Assembly (NCBI GenBank): GCA_028551475.1
Contig: CM052355.1
Span: 26,563,580-26,627,579, forward strand
From: Casuarina equisetifolia
Lineage: Eukaryota; Streptophyta; Magnoliopsida; Fagales; Casuarinaceae
Reading direction: 5' to 3'
Length of the DNA: 64,000 bases
Shown: in pieces, positions 28,200 through 38,431 of the stretch
Layout of the letters: each line of letters opens with the position of its first letter
Numbering within the stretch: the stretch's first letter is position 1
Made by a program: the position numbers and the translations under genes
Notes under the pieces: generated by a model
Seen by the model: the letters and a program-made list of their open reading frames with translations, nothing else
Told to the model about the DNA's origin: nothing
The model's database searches: none

Positions 28200-29802
28200 G
28201 AATAATTAATATCCACTTGTCTATAAAATATAATAGAAATTTAGTTAGCTCAAAATTGTTTTCTTTATACTAATACATTTTATGCTCATGTTGTTTCTAT
28301 ATTATTCTAGTACAAAGCTTATCTTTCATTGAAAACATGTAGAAAAGGGTTCAAAGTGCTAGTCTTTTGTTAGATGCAAGCTTGGGACATTATTTCATAA
28401 ATGGGCATGAGCACTAGGATGTAAATACAATTTACAATTGTTTATGTACTTATATTGCCATTACACTAGGAGTACAAAAGAAATTTTTTGGAAAACTATA
28501 ATGGCTTCATTAAGGTGAAAATTATTCCACATGAAGTGTTAGCCATGGTTTTGGAGTCATCCAATGATGAGCTTAAGAATGATTATAAGCAAATTAAATA
28601 ATGTGTTGACAAAGATTACAAGTTCTTGCTGGAAATGCTTCCACAAGTATAGTCATTTGCCTTTTGTGTTATTATCTTATCCCTAATGTAGAAATATTTG
28701 TATTTGATAAATGGGTTATTTTGGGAATTTTATCACCAAGTGTTGTTTACATCTTAAGTTATATTGAAGTCCCAAGTTCACAAGCTCGCCTCATGCTTTG
28801 GTGTCTTCCTCTCATTCTTTTGGGTTATAGGCCAAAAGCCTATTATTTATTATTATAGTCATTGGTCTTTATCATATAAAAACCATATTTCTTAATTTTA
28901 TGACATCTTATTTTGATTGTTTCTATCTTTAACTTATAGTCTAATAACATTTTCTTTTGTATCAAGCTCTTAATTAAGAGCTTGTTTACATTATCAATTA
29001 TCACTATAGAACCACTTATGACATGCATTTATCTTACTAATATTTATTAACTATAGGAATACAAATGTTTAGACAATAAACCTTGCATAAGAGAAATGTT
29101 AGGTAATAGCATGTTGTCTAATTGGTTATTTCTTTATCTAGCAATCATTATTGTCATTTTTCACTGCCACCTAACTATTTTAATGTTGGTTTTATATTTT
29201 TTACTACCTTTAGAAAAGTCAAGTTTGCATGTATTTGACTTTTTAGCAAATTTGACCCTTAAAGAGGTTCTCTCTACGATCCAAAAGGGAAAACCATGTG
29301 GTTTTTCTCTTGGAAGACCTTTGGAAGTCTAGAAACATTACAAGTGAAGCCTTGGTTTCTTAAGTTATCTAGAAGGTAGTAATAAAATTGTGCACCCTTT
29401 CCTCCTCCTCTTGTTCTTTCTTTTACTTATGTCTTGAATATTGTGAAAAAAATTCTAGCACAACTATAATATTGCTTTATCAATGCATTGTTTAAGTAAA
29501 TGGTAAGCACCTTTGTATTTTTTATTAATGGGATATTGGACTTAGTGAATAGTGAATACTTGAGATTGGGTTTTTACACCTTATCCCTACCTAGGGTGAT
29601 CATAGGATGTGTTTGTATTGGCGCTAAAGCTAATATTCTAGCATGAGAAAAAATTATGGATTACATGTGCTAAGAAGACTTGGGCACTAAACCTTGGAAT
29701 TTGGGATGTTATGATTGAAAGCCTAGTACATAAAGAGGTGAAGTGAATTGTTAAAATGGAGAATGAAGATTCACAGCTTATATGTTGCTTTCAAAGAGTA
29801 GT
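28200..29802 (+). pseudogene. Array unit 6
   Basis: Block A has an in-frame TAA in the KQIK segment and a one-base deletion in the codons before the donor. Block B (29214-29375, 162 nt) has a good acceptor and donor, but a TAG follows GRPLEV. Confidence 0.7.
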
Positions 29803-31205
29803 GATTAATGAATATCCACTTGTCTATAAAATGTAATAGAAATTTAGTGAGCTTAAAATTATCTTCTTTAGTACTCATATGTATTTTGCTCATATTGTTT
29901 CCATATTATGCCAATATAGAACCTACCTTTCATTGAAAACATGAAGAAAAGGGTTCAAAGTGCTAGCCTATTATTAAATGCAAGCTTGGGACATTGTTTC
30001 ATAAATGGGCATGAACACTAGCATGTAAATGCAATTAGAATTGTTTATGTGCTTATGTTGCCATTGATAACATTAAGAGTGCAAAAGGAATTTTTTAAAC
30101 AATAGTGGCTTCATCGATAGTGAAAATTATTCCATATGAAGTGTTAGTTGTGGTTATGGAGTCATTTAAGGATGAGTTTAAGAATGATTATAATCAAGTC
30201 AAACAATGTGTTGACAAAGACTACAAGTTATTGCTACCAATTGCTTCTACAAGTATAATCACTTGCCTTTTGTGTTATTATCTTATTTCCAATGTAGAAA
30301 TATTTGTATTTTATAAATGAGTGGCTTTGGGAATTCTTTTATTAATCAATGGTCTTGTAGAAATCATGTTATATTGAAATCCTAATTTCACAACCTTACC
30401 TTTACCCTGGTGTCTTTCTCTCATCTTGTTGGGTCATCGGCCAAAATCCATTATTTGTTGTTACAGTCACTAGTCTTTACCATATAAAAACTATCTTTCT
30501 TAATTTTATAGCATCTCGTTCTAATTAATGCTCTCTTTAACGTGTAGTTTCTAAATGTTTCTTTTTCATGAAGCTTTTAATTGAACAATAATTTGCATTA
30601 TTAATTATCATTATAGAACCATTTATAACATGCATTCATCTTACTAATATTTATTAGCTATAAGAATAAAGTCTAAACAACAAACCTAAAATAAGAAAAA
30701 TGTTGGTTTTTTTGTTTTTTTAATATCTTTAGAAAAGTCAAGTTTGCATGTATTTGACTTATTAGTAAATTCGATTCTTAACAAGGTTCCTTTTACAATC
30801 CAAAAGGGGAAACCATGTGCTTTTTTTCTTGGAAAATGTTTGGAATTCTTGAAAAATTATAAGTCAAGCCTTGATTTCTTGGCTTATATAAAAGGTAGTG
30901 ATCAAATCTCTCACTTTCTCCTCCTCTTCTTGTTCTTTCTTTTTGTTATGTCTTGAATACTGTAAAAAAATTTGGGCACAATGAAAATATTGCTCTATCA
31001 ATGTATGTTTTGAGTGATTGTTTAGCACCTTTATATATTTTGACTAGTGGGAAGTTGGACTAAGTGAATAGTGCATACTTGGGATTGGGTTTCGCACCCT
31101 ATCCATATCTTGGGTGATCATGAGATGTGTTTGTATTGGTGTTAGAACTAATACTCTAGCATGAGGAAAAATTATGCATTGCACGTGTTAAGAAAACTTG
31201 GATTA
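29803..31205 (+). pseudogene. Array unit 7 (best preserved; both blocks open)
   Basis: Block A spans 30120-30252 (133 nt, 44 codons plus one base) and block B spans 30733-30894 (162 nt). Neither has an internal stop. The donor is GTATAA, the acceptor CTTTAG and the outgoing donor AAAG|GTAG. With the 480-bp intron removed, the phases join into one frame of about 98 codons. The array ends within this unit about 140 bp short of where the next boundary would fall. Confidence 0.7.
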
Positions 31206-33377
31206 TTAAACTCAATCATGATAGAATGGTTAACAATGAGCTATGACATAGATAAAATACACTTTGTGATGTCTAAGGCAACTAAAACTTCGTACAAAGG
31301 AATTGCCCTGTGATTGATAGAACTTGTATAGTAATGGTGAGAATTCACTTGATATAATTATTTAAGATTATATGTTATTATCCATTTTGCCTTCCACCTC
31401 AATGGCTTTCTTAAAATACCATGCATAGATGTTTAAGATAAATTTTAGATAAGGAAGAGATTCATGTATATGAACTATTAGTTTTAAAATGAAAATTCAA
31501 ATGCCTTACTGAAGTCTATTGACTTTATTCTTACCCTTTAATAATATGCATTTATTATCTAATAGCATGTATGTTGGCGACAATGGTAAGGAATAAAAGA
31601 GAAGAGTGGGCGATTACCTAGATTGATCAATTGCTATAGCATTACAAAAAGCAAAAAATCACTATGCTTTCCCAACTACCGTGGTCTACCCAAAGGAAAA
31701 TATCTTTGATAGAATACAAGTTATGAGAATTTGTCATCATTGCCTATAATAATTCTAGTAGAACTAGTAAAAGGAGTAGAATTAGAGATCTTACTTTTGG
31801 AGTTCACCCTATGATTGTAAAAAATTCAAAGGGAGTTTGTGATCAAATTGTTATGACATTGAAGTACGAGATGCCCAAGTTTCTCATGAATTTGGCATAT
31901 GGATGAAGAACGATAGCCAAAAGCCAAGTTGCTTCCCAAAGAAGGTCCATTTGGAGAAGATGAGTTGGGACAACTCTATTAATTAGTTCAATTGTTGTGA
32001 GTGGAAGGGTGAAATCCATGTCCTTAGGAATTGAAATTAGGTTTCTACCACCACTTTGGCCACATCCCACATCCATTTTAAGCAACAAACATCGTATTAT
32101 TGCTAGGTTGTAGATTGTATTAAACAACTCGAGCCTCGAAAGCTTACGGTTGAAAGACTACATCTACAAACAATGGTGTGGGTGGTCAGAATATGGTGGC
32201 ATAGAATGAATCATACTCCTATTCAAGACATTTGTGTAAATGGAAAGTTTTTGCAAGTTTGGTTAACAAGTTCCCAATTAAACTTAACTAATTTAGACTA
32301 TTGTGAGACTCAACAAAAAAGTTAATAGTCTTTTCGTCCTTTATTAGGTAACCTAGTTTGAATAAGAGATGAAACTTCCATGCATTAGTCTTTTAAGTAA
32401 ATCTATCTATAAGATTCTTCAAATTTGAACTTAGATTTTGAACTAAAAAATATATCCAAGATTTCCTTAGAAAAGGTACATATTACCTATGATTGAAAAA
32501 AGTGTTAATCTAAACCCATGTTTCATAATTTGGGTTTGGCACATCAACTCCATCATCATTCTACATGGTTGAAGGAAAGTAATTGTTTCATTGATGAGGA
32601 AGCCACACACTTTTTTTGTGAGAGCCAAAGCCTTGACTTAGGTTGCCTAAGGTAGATAGTTGCTTTCAATCAATCAAACTATCATGAAATTCACCATGTT
32701 GACAATGAAAGGAAATAACTAGTGGTTGGTTCTGACCATGATTAAGGCAAAGTTAGCCATGGTAGAAGTTGAGCTAGAAATGGTAGCAATTGAGTTGATT
32801 GAGCATGGCATTTTCGGCTTTGATACTAAAAAGAGAAATAAGAAGGCTACAACTCAACTATGTGTACTACCATTACTAGAAGTTGTGATACAAATAAAAA
32901 AATCTAAAGCTATTAATTCAAAAGTATACAAAAGAGCTTTAATGGAAATTAAAAAAACATTCTCCTAATTGTGCGAAGTGTGCAAGAGAAGTAAAGTTAA
33001 TTCTTCCTCCCAACTAATTAAAGCATGCTCAGGTTAATTCTTATTCTTAACTTTATAGAGCATGAGCAGGGAAGTGATTCAAATTTGTTGGTGCCATTAA
33101 GAGTTGTGCTTGCCTTGGTGTCCAATCATGTAATTCAATTTGTAGTCTTCAATAATATTATTGTTTCATAATCAATCAAATCTAAGGGATGAAAGATGAC
33201 AAGATCTTGGTGAGGGCTAAAGAGGGAGTGAAAGAGTTAAAAGCACTTGGTATAGATTGGAGGTTTTATGACCATAATGACTACCAAGTATAAGTGGATT
33301 AGAGTTCATAGACACAAAAGCAAATGTTGATAAAATGCAAAGGTCTCTTTTTCAACATTTTAATTTATTTTTTGAGA
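31206..33377. other. Retroelement debris and unassigned sequence
   Basis: Apart from the probable Copia gag remnant at about 31840-32130 (minus), this is AT-rich text with scattered stops. One plus-strand frame at about 32726-32968 (rich in Glu and Lys) has no recognisable family. Confidence 0.4.
31840..32130 (-). mobile_element. Probable Copia gag remnant with zinc-knuckle-like segment
   Basis: The minus strand reads SSSICQIHEKLGHLVLQCHN at about 31920-31860. This fits the Copia nucleocapsid knuckle (C-x2-C-x4-H-x4-C spacing), with the second cysteine replaced by histidine. A glycine- and serine-rich stretch precedes it, as in such gag proteins. Stops and frame changes make it a relic. It is separate from the integrase relic at 16.6-17.5 kb, on the same strand. 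Confidence 0.42.
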
Positions 33378-33378
33378 A

Positions 33379-33668
33379 ATGGCTACAAGAACTGAACGAA
33401 ATAAAAGATGTTTTCAGGGAAAAACAATGGATATCCCTATTCTCTTAGCGAAAATAAAGAAGATAGTACGAGGGAGAGCTTCTTTGTTTAGACATATAAA
33501 ATCTTCTCAATGCAATGTTATTTTGAGTGAGATTTGGAGGCTTCCAACTTCCATCTTTTCATAGATATGGTGACTTTTGTAATACTGGGGTATGCCCCTG
33601 TGCTTTTGTACTTTAATATGTATTAATACAATTTACCTTTTCACCAAAAAAAAAATGGCTATAAGAAC
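33379..33668 (+). mobile_element. 5'-truncated LINE insertion with target-site duplication
   Basis: The insert at about 33393-33654 encodes the C-terminal tail typical of plant LINE reverse transcriptase proteins (ERNKRCFQGKTMDIPILLAK, then IKKIVRGRASLF). A 3' untranslated tail with TACTGGGGTATGCCCCTGTG follows, ending in a poly(A) run at 33646-33654. It is flanked by the near-identical 14-bp words ATGGCTACAAGAAC (33379-33392) and ATGGCTATAAGAAC (33655-33668), the expected target-site duplication. The apparent start codon of the ORF lies in the duplication, not in the element. Confidence 0.78.
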
Positions 33669-36500
33669 ATGAGTTAATGAGAATTTGATGAATATTCAAA
33701 TTCTGTAATTATTATTTATTTTTGATAGAAATGCAACCTTGTATTAATAAAAGTAGTGTCTAAAAATATAAGGGTATATCTTACCATTAATTTTTGTATA
33801 AATAACTTTTCACTTATTCGATTACCATTTTTTTTTATAGGTAAAGGGGATTTGAAAATATAAGGTGTCGAATTTAGAACCAAAATCTTGTGCAACGAGT
33901 AGTCAGCTATTGACTTATTGACCATTTTCTTTACATCAAATACTATTAGCCCAAATCTTTTTACTAATAAAATTATCAACCTTAGGGTGCCATTTCCAAT
34001 CACTCCAAACTCTAACATAAGCCAGTCTGAAATTTTCCGAACTTTTGGAAGGGCCCTTGCTCTTTTGGTGACTCTTAACGCTGGGTGGTGGTGTTGAACC
34101 TGCAAGCCAATAAAAGATCTTGCCGAGTTTCTAACAATGCAATCGGATATTCTCAAATGTCTTCAAGCAATGAACCATTGAGATTGAGCTTGTAATCTTT
34201 CATTCTTCGAGATATAACCTTTAGAAAGAAATATGCAAAAGCTAGAGATCAAATACAAAAACTACATATGAATAGCTGATGCTCCAATTAGCTATAAATT
34301 TCGACTAAAACAAATGGAATAGGCGACACTGCAAAATTTACCTCTTTTAAATTTTGTGTTTACGTCCTCAAGGATTACATTAAAAACACCTTGAATTACT
34401 GTATGATCTTCCTTTGGTGGTTGATAAAGTTTAGTATCAAGACCTTGAAATTGTTCTACCACAATCCCACTATGTAGACTAAGCAACCTACAACAAATTT
34501 GACAAATTATTCCTACCACAACTATCTCAGGCTTGGGTTCCAAGTCAAAAAGATTAACTTTATTAGATAGAACAACTAACTTTCAGGTACAAAGGTCTTC
34601 TTACTCTTATATAATGTGAGAGAAATGTCACCACTATTTTTATTGGGCTGGGTCTCCCATTAGGCCCATGACACTTTAGTGTCATTTGCCACCAGGATTG
34701 AAAATATGGGATTCAAAATGCCAATCAAGTAATATTCACGTCGAATCAACCTTTTGGATCACACTTGTTACAATCATGGGCTTGTGACACTGGAACATCA
34801 GCACCTCAAAGAAATTCGTTGAACTTCAAACAGGATATTCAAATGCCACTTAAATCAAAAGCAGAAACTATTGAGTATCTTACTGACGTGTAGATGTCTT
34901 ACTAACACATATTTTATATCAAAATAGTCACCGATCTTGGAGAAAAAAAACAATAGATGCACTCGTTTATAAGTATCTTACTAACATATATAGTTAGATA
35001 TATAGCTTGGCTCCATAATTATATAGCCCAAGACTCAAAACCATATCTTCAAGGGTCGGGTTCCGATGGCCCAGAACTGTTCTTGTTTTTAGAATTCAAA
35101 CGAACGATGAATTTTCCAATAGAATTTGGTGTATAGGGTCTAGGCACGCCAACCGGCAGTTGCTCTCCACCTCCAAGCAATAAAAGTGTCTACCAATTTT
35201 CGGGCTAACTACCCAGCCTGAAATCCAGTCTTAATCTCTTTTTCTAGGGGGAATGATTTCTTTTCGTCTAATGTGTTTCTTCTTTAATGTGAAATTATCT
35301 AAATATCGAGTAAAAGTAAGTCTTATGCGCTTAATTAATTTTTGCACACATTGCTGATAACCATGATTTATAACAACTCTAAAGACTAAAATTGTCCACG
35401 TATACACTAGTGGTAAAAGTACTCCAATCTTGTAAATCATCATGGCATAACTTCTGAACACAAATGATGATGACTATTTTCAAGATTTAATTAATGGGAA
35501 TCTTATCAAGAAGACAAATGGAGATGAACGCAACTGAGCAACTCTTTCGACCAGAATCCTATTTAATGTGTACGTTTCCTGATTGGCAAGTCATATTTCG
35601 TATACTAGATTCAAGTCAATTGTTGCAACAATTAATTTTTCTTGCCAATACAGTGTACTTATCAGCATCATTTTTTGATCTTCGTGCCCAATTATTTGGC
35701 ACCAAAAGGTTTTGGGGCCCTCTGCATTGTGGCCGTGCGTTCTGTCCAGGAGCTTTAATGAACTTCTTATAGGCCAAGGAAGAAGGAAGCACATGGATGC
35801 TCTAAATAAAGACATCTTTTGTACTACCAAACCGTGCACTTCAAAAGCACCAGATCATGCCCAAACAAAATAAATCTTGATTCCTCTTCATCTTGCGATT
35901 GAATGATGCAAACATCAAAGTCCTTTTATGGTCCAAATATCATCTTATACGATCAGCTGTGTTACATTAAAAGAACTGATCGGTAGTTGTCCTGCTTTGG
36001 CCTAGACTTACTTGACAACCCTCCAGCGGAATTCAATGCATTAAGAAATAGGGTAGTTATATTGCATGCATAGCTTCTAGGCAATAATGTCTGCATATGT
36101 CGTGTTCTCCTTGATGTTATTTAAACCACCAAGCAATAAGTAAGTATTTGAATACTGAATATCTCACCACATCAATCTTTAGTACGCCATGTCAGGACAT
36201 TGCTTCCTCTCGCCCATGGGGAGTTTCAGGGATTTTCTTTTTTCCAAGGAGGAAGATAACTAAGCCAAGGTAAACCTTATGTTGAGACAACTTCATTGAA
36301 AAAAATAATTGGTAGTGACTAATTTGGATATCGTTGGAGATGTAGCTGGGAGAAAATTTCTCGCTTTCGTTCGGCTGGTTGACTTTCTTAATTTCGGCTG
36401 CTTTAATCCAATATTGCCTGAATTGATTGGTTAAGATATTAATCAGGAGAAGACTCCCTTGATTCCAATGGCGTGCCAAGGCAATAAGCAAGATCATTTG
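33669..36500. other. Gene-poor stretch; possible second LINE tail
   Basis: The minus strand at about 33716-33850 reads as AT-rich text with AGATATACCCTTATATTTTT, then TTTATTAATACAAGG, then a terminal CAAAAAT. This resembles LINE 3' tails in the opposite orientation, but no duplication was found. Open frames on either strand (for example 34292-34543 minus, 35494-35772 plus) match no family that I know. Confidence 0.35.
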
Positions 36501-36572
36501 GTGGGGATCCTAAGAGGTTTTTCGACATTTTTCTTGTATGTTTTAATTTGAAGAAGCGTAGGTAGTTTGGTA

Positions 36573-36733
36573 ATGGTTTACTTTTGTCATCTTTAGTTGG
36601 ATTGACATTGGAATAATCAAACATTCCTCCATTCAAGCATCAAACATTGTTCAAAGGCTATTTATGATGGTTAAATGGAGGAATGTTGATTATTGCAATG
36701 TCAATCCAACTAAAGATGACAAAAGTAAACCAT
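36573..36733. repeat. Long inverted repeat (about 60-bp arms, 40-bp loop)
   Basis: The left arm 36573-36633 is the reverse complement of 36674-36733, apart from one single-base gap and one mismatch. RNA from either strand could fold into a nearly perfect 60-bp hairpin. The right arm also belongs to the 451-bp tandem repeat and recurs at 37125-37184, where it matches the left arm at the mismatched base. Confidence 0.88.
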
Positions 36734-37542
36734 CACGAAGAGAAATTGTTGGTTATCTAGTGGAGGGTCAAACCAACGTAGGTTAGGGAAATTTTGACGA
36801 GAATAGCTTTACAATGTCAAACTAAGTCATATCGGTATTCTATAGGAGCATGAGAGAGAAAGCAATTGGAGACTAACTTGATAGAGAAATTGGCATCAGA
36901 AGTCATCATTCAAACAATTCTATCAGGAATCTAGACATTAGGCTACAGGTTTGAAGAAGTGACATTTATTGAGCATCGTTTACCAAAGCCCTAGAAAGTC
37001 AACTGTCTCATTCAACCATACATTTGAACATTTTCTACGCGCTGTCAATTTATGGAAAAGGATTTCCTTGCAATTGGAAACGTAAAATTTTCAAACATTG
37101 CTCAAAGGCTATTTATGATGGTTAAATGGAGGAATGTTGATTATTCCAATGTCAATCCAACTAAAGATGACAAAAGTAAACCATCACGAAGAGAAATTGT
37201 TGGTTATCTAGTGGAGGGTCAAACCAACGTAGGTTAGGGAAATTTTGACGAGAATAGCTTTACAATGTCAAACTAAGTCATCTCGGTAGACTAGAGGAGC
37301 ATGAGAGAAAAAGCAATTGGAGACTAATTTGATAGAGAAATTGGCATCAGAAGCATCGTTCAAACAATTCTATCAGGAATCTAGACATTAGGCTTCAGGT
37401 TTGAAGAAGTAACATTTATTGAGCATCGTTTACCAAAGCCCTAGAAAGTCAATTGTCTCATTCAACCATACATTTGAACATTTTCTACGCGTTGTCAATT
37501 TATGGAAAAGGATTTACTTGCAATTGGAAACGTAAGATTTTC
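36641..37542 (+). repeat. Recent tandem duplication, two copies of 451 bp
   Basis: Copy 1 is 36641-37091 and copy 2 is 37092-37542; both begin CAAACATTG(T/C)TCAAAGGCTA and end at a CGTAA(A/G)ATTTTCAA junction. I count roughly 15 differences, about 97% identity, so the duplication is much younger than the 1.6-kb array. A short open frame (37052-37237) crosses the junction and does not look like a gene. Confidence 0.9.
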
Positions 37543-38431
37543 AACTACCATATGAAAGGGATGCAATAAAGACTAATAAAAAACTGATATTGATTGATGC
37601 TAATAAGAAATGCTTGCAACATGATTACGAAAGTTGTTCATCACAATTTAGCAAAGGACAACAAAATGATATGTACAATAGTACTAGACAAGCAAACTGC
37701 AAAAACAAGGACAGATGACAATAGAAGCAATATCCATTTCAGAAGCTCTTAGAATGAGGGAACAGAATCATTGTCTGCTAGTGGGTTTGAGGTTTCCCTC
37801 CCACACTAGTGTCTCAAAAAACACACAAACAGGAAACGAAGAAGGAAGATGACGACACAAGTGAAGCACTAAGCCTCACTCTTGCAAAGCCCTAGTCTAA
37901 CTACTAAGTTAAGAAAAGTGAAAGGTAGTTCGATGCTCTTTGTAACAAGGTCTTAAGCTTTTTGCTTTTTGAATTGTTTGAGGAAGTCAATTCCCGAACC
38001 CCTAATCCTCTGCACACTTTAGAAAGGATCATGTAAGGTGCGCTCTTGACTTCTTCCCATCTTGTTTAAGCAGGCATTCCTCATCACGTTTGTTTCTCTT
38101 AATTGCCTTTCATTTCCTTCTTCTGTTAATTACTGCAAAATAGACAATCAATATCATGAGAACATTGCAAAATATAATTGAAACAAAAAAAAGCAGTATA
38201 CAAATGTAGTTGAGCATCAAGGAGATGCAAAAACGAGTCTAATCGCAGGAATTTTGTTTAGTACCTAATTTTCGAAAACAAGCGCCACAAATCCTTGAGG
38301 ATTACGAGATTGATGGTGCATATTAACCTCGTAAAAAGAGAAGTCTTTTACGACAATCAAGAGTCTTTTCTTTTCTAAAACAAGTTCTAAGTTGCCCAAA
38401 TCACTTCGAACTTACCTATGAAGTTTGAAGA
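37543..38431. other. Intergenic downstream of HDG2
   Basis: This contains the presumed 3' untranslated region of the HD-Zip gene (near 38200-38431, minus sense). Nothing else was recognised. Confidence 0.5.

Larger units (their letters stand above)
20733..31205 (+). repeat. Head-to-tail array of seven ~1.6-kb units carrying COG2-like exon pairs
   Basis: Seven diverged units share the same text and order, each starting at the phrase GACTAATGAATATCCACTTG or a close variant: 20733, 21837, 23452, 25058, 26623, 28200 and 29803. The spacings are 1104, 1615, 1606, 1565, 1577 and 1603 bp, and the last unit is cut at about 31205. Each full-length unit has block A (reading VKIIPHEVLVVVVESFKDEL, then ENDYKQIKQCVDKDYKFLLEIAS) and, about 480-580 bp later, block B (KSSLHVFDFLANSILKEVLS, then IQKGKPCGFSLGRPLEFLKN, then YKSSLDFLAYLEG). 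Block B follows a polypyrimidine tract ending in TTTAG and is followed by GAAG|GTAG; block A ends ACAA|GTATAG in the better copies. The splice phases agree. The joined protein text resembles the C-terminal half of plant COG2, a subunit of the conserved oligomeric Golgi tethering complex. The identity rests on memory of that family. All units look like pseudogene fragments. Confidence 0.85.

Noticed and set aside
20733..31205. CRISPR-like or classical centromeric satellite
   Set aside because: The unit is far too long and diverged for CRISPR, and the presence of phased exon blocks argues for gene-fragment amplification, not a short-period satellite.
33716..34156. 146-codon minus-strand open frame as a gene
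   Set aside because: Its 3' portion looks like a LINE tail, its codon use is AT-driven and no domain is visible.
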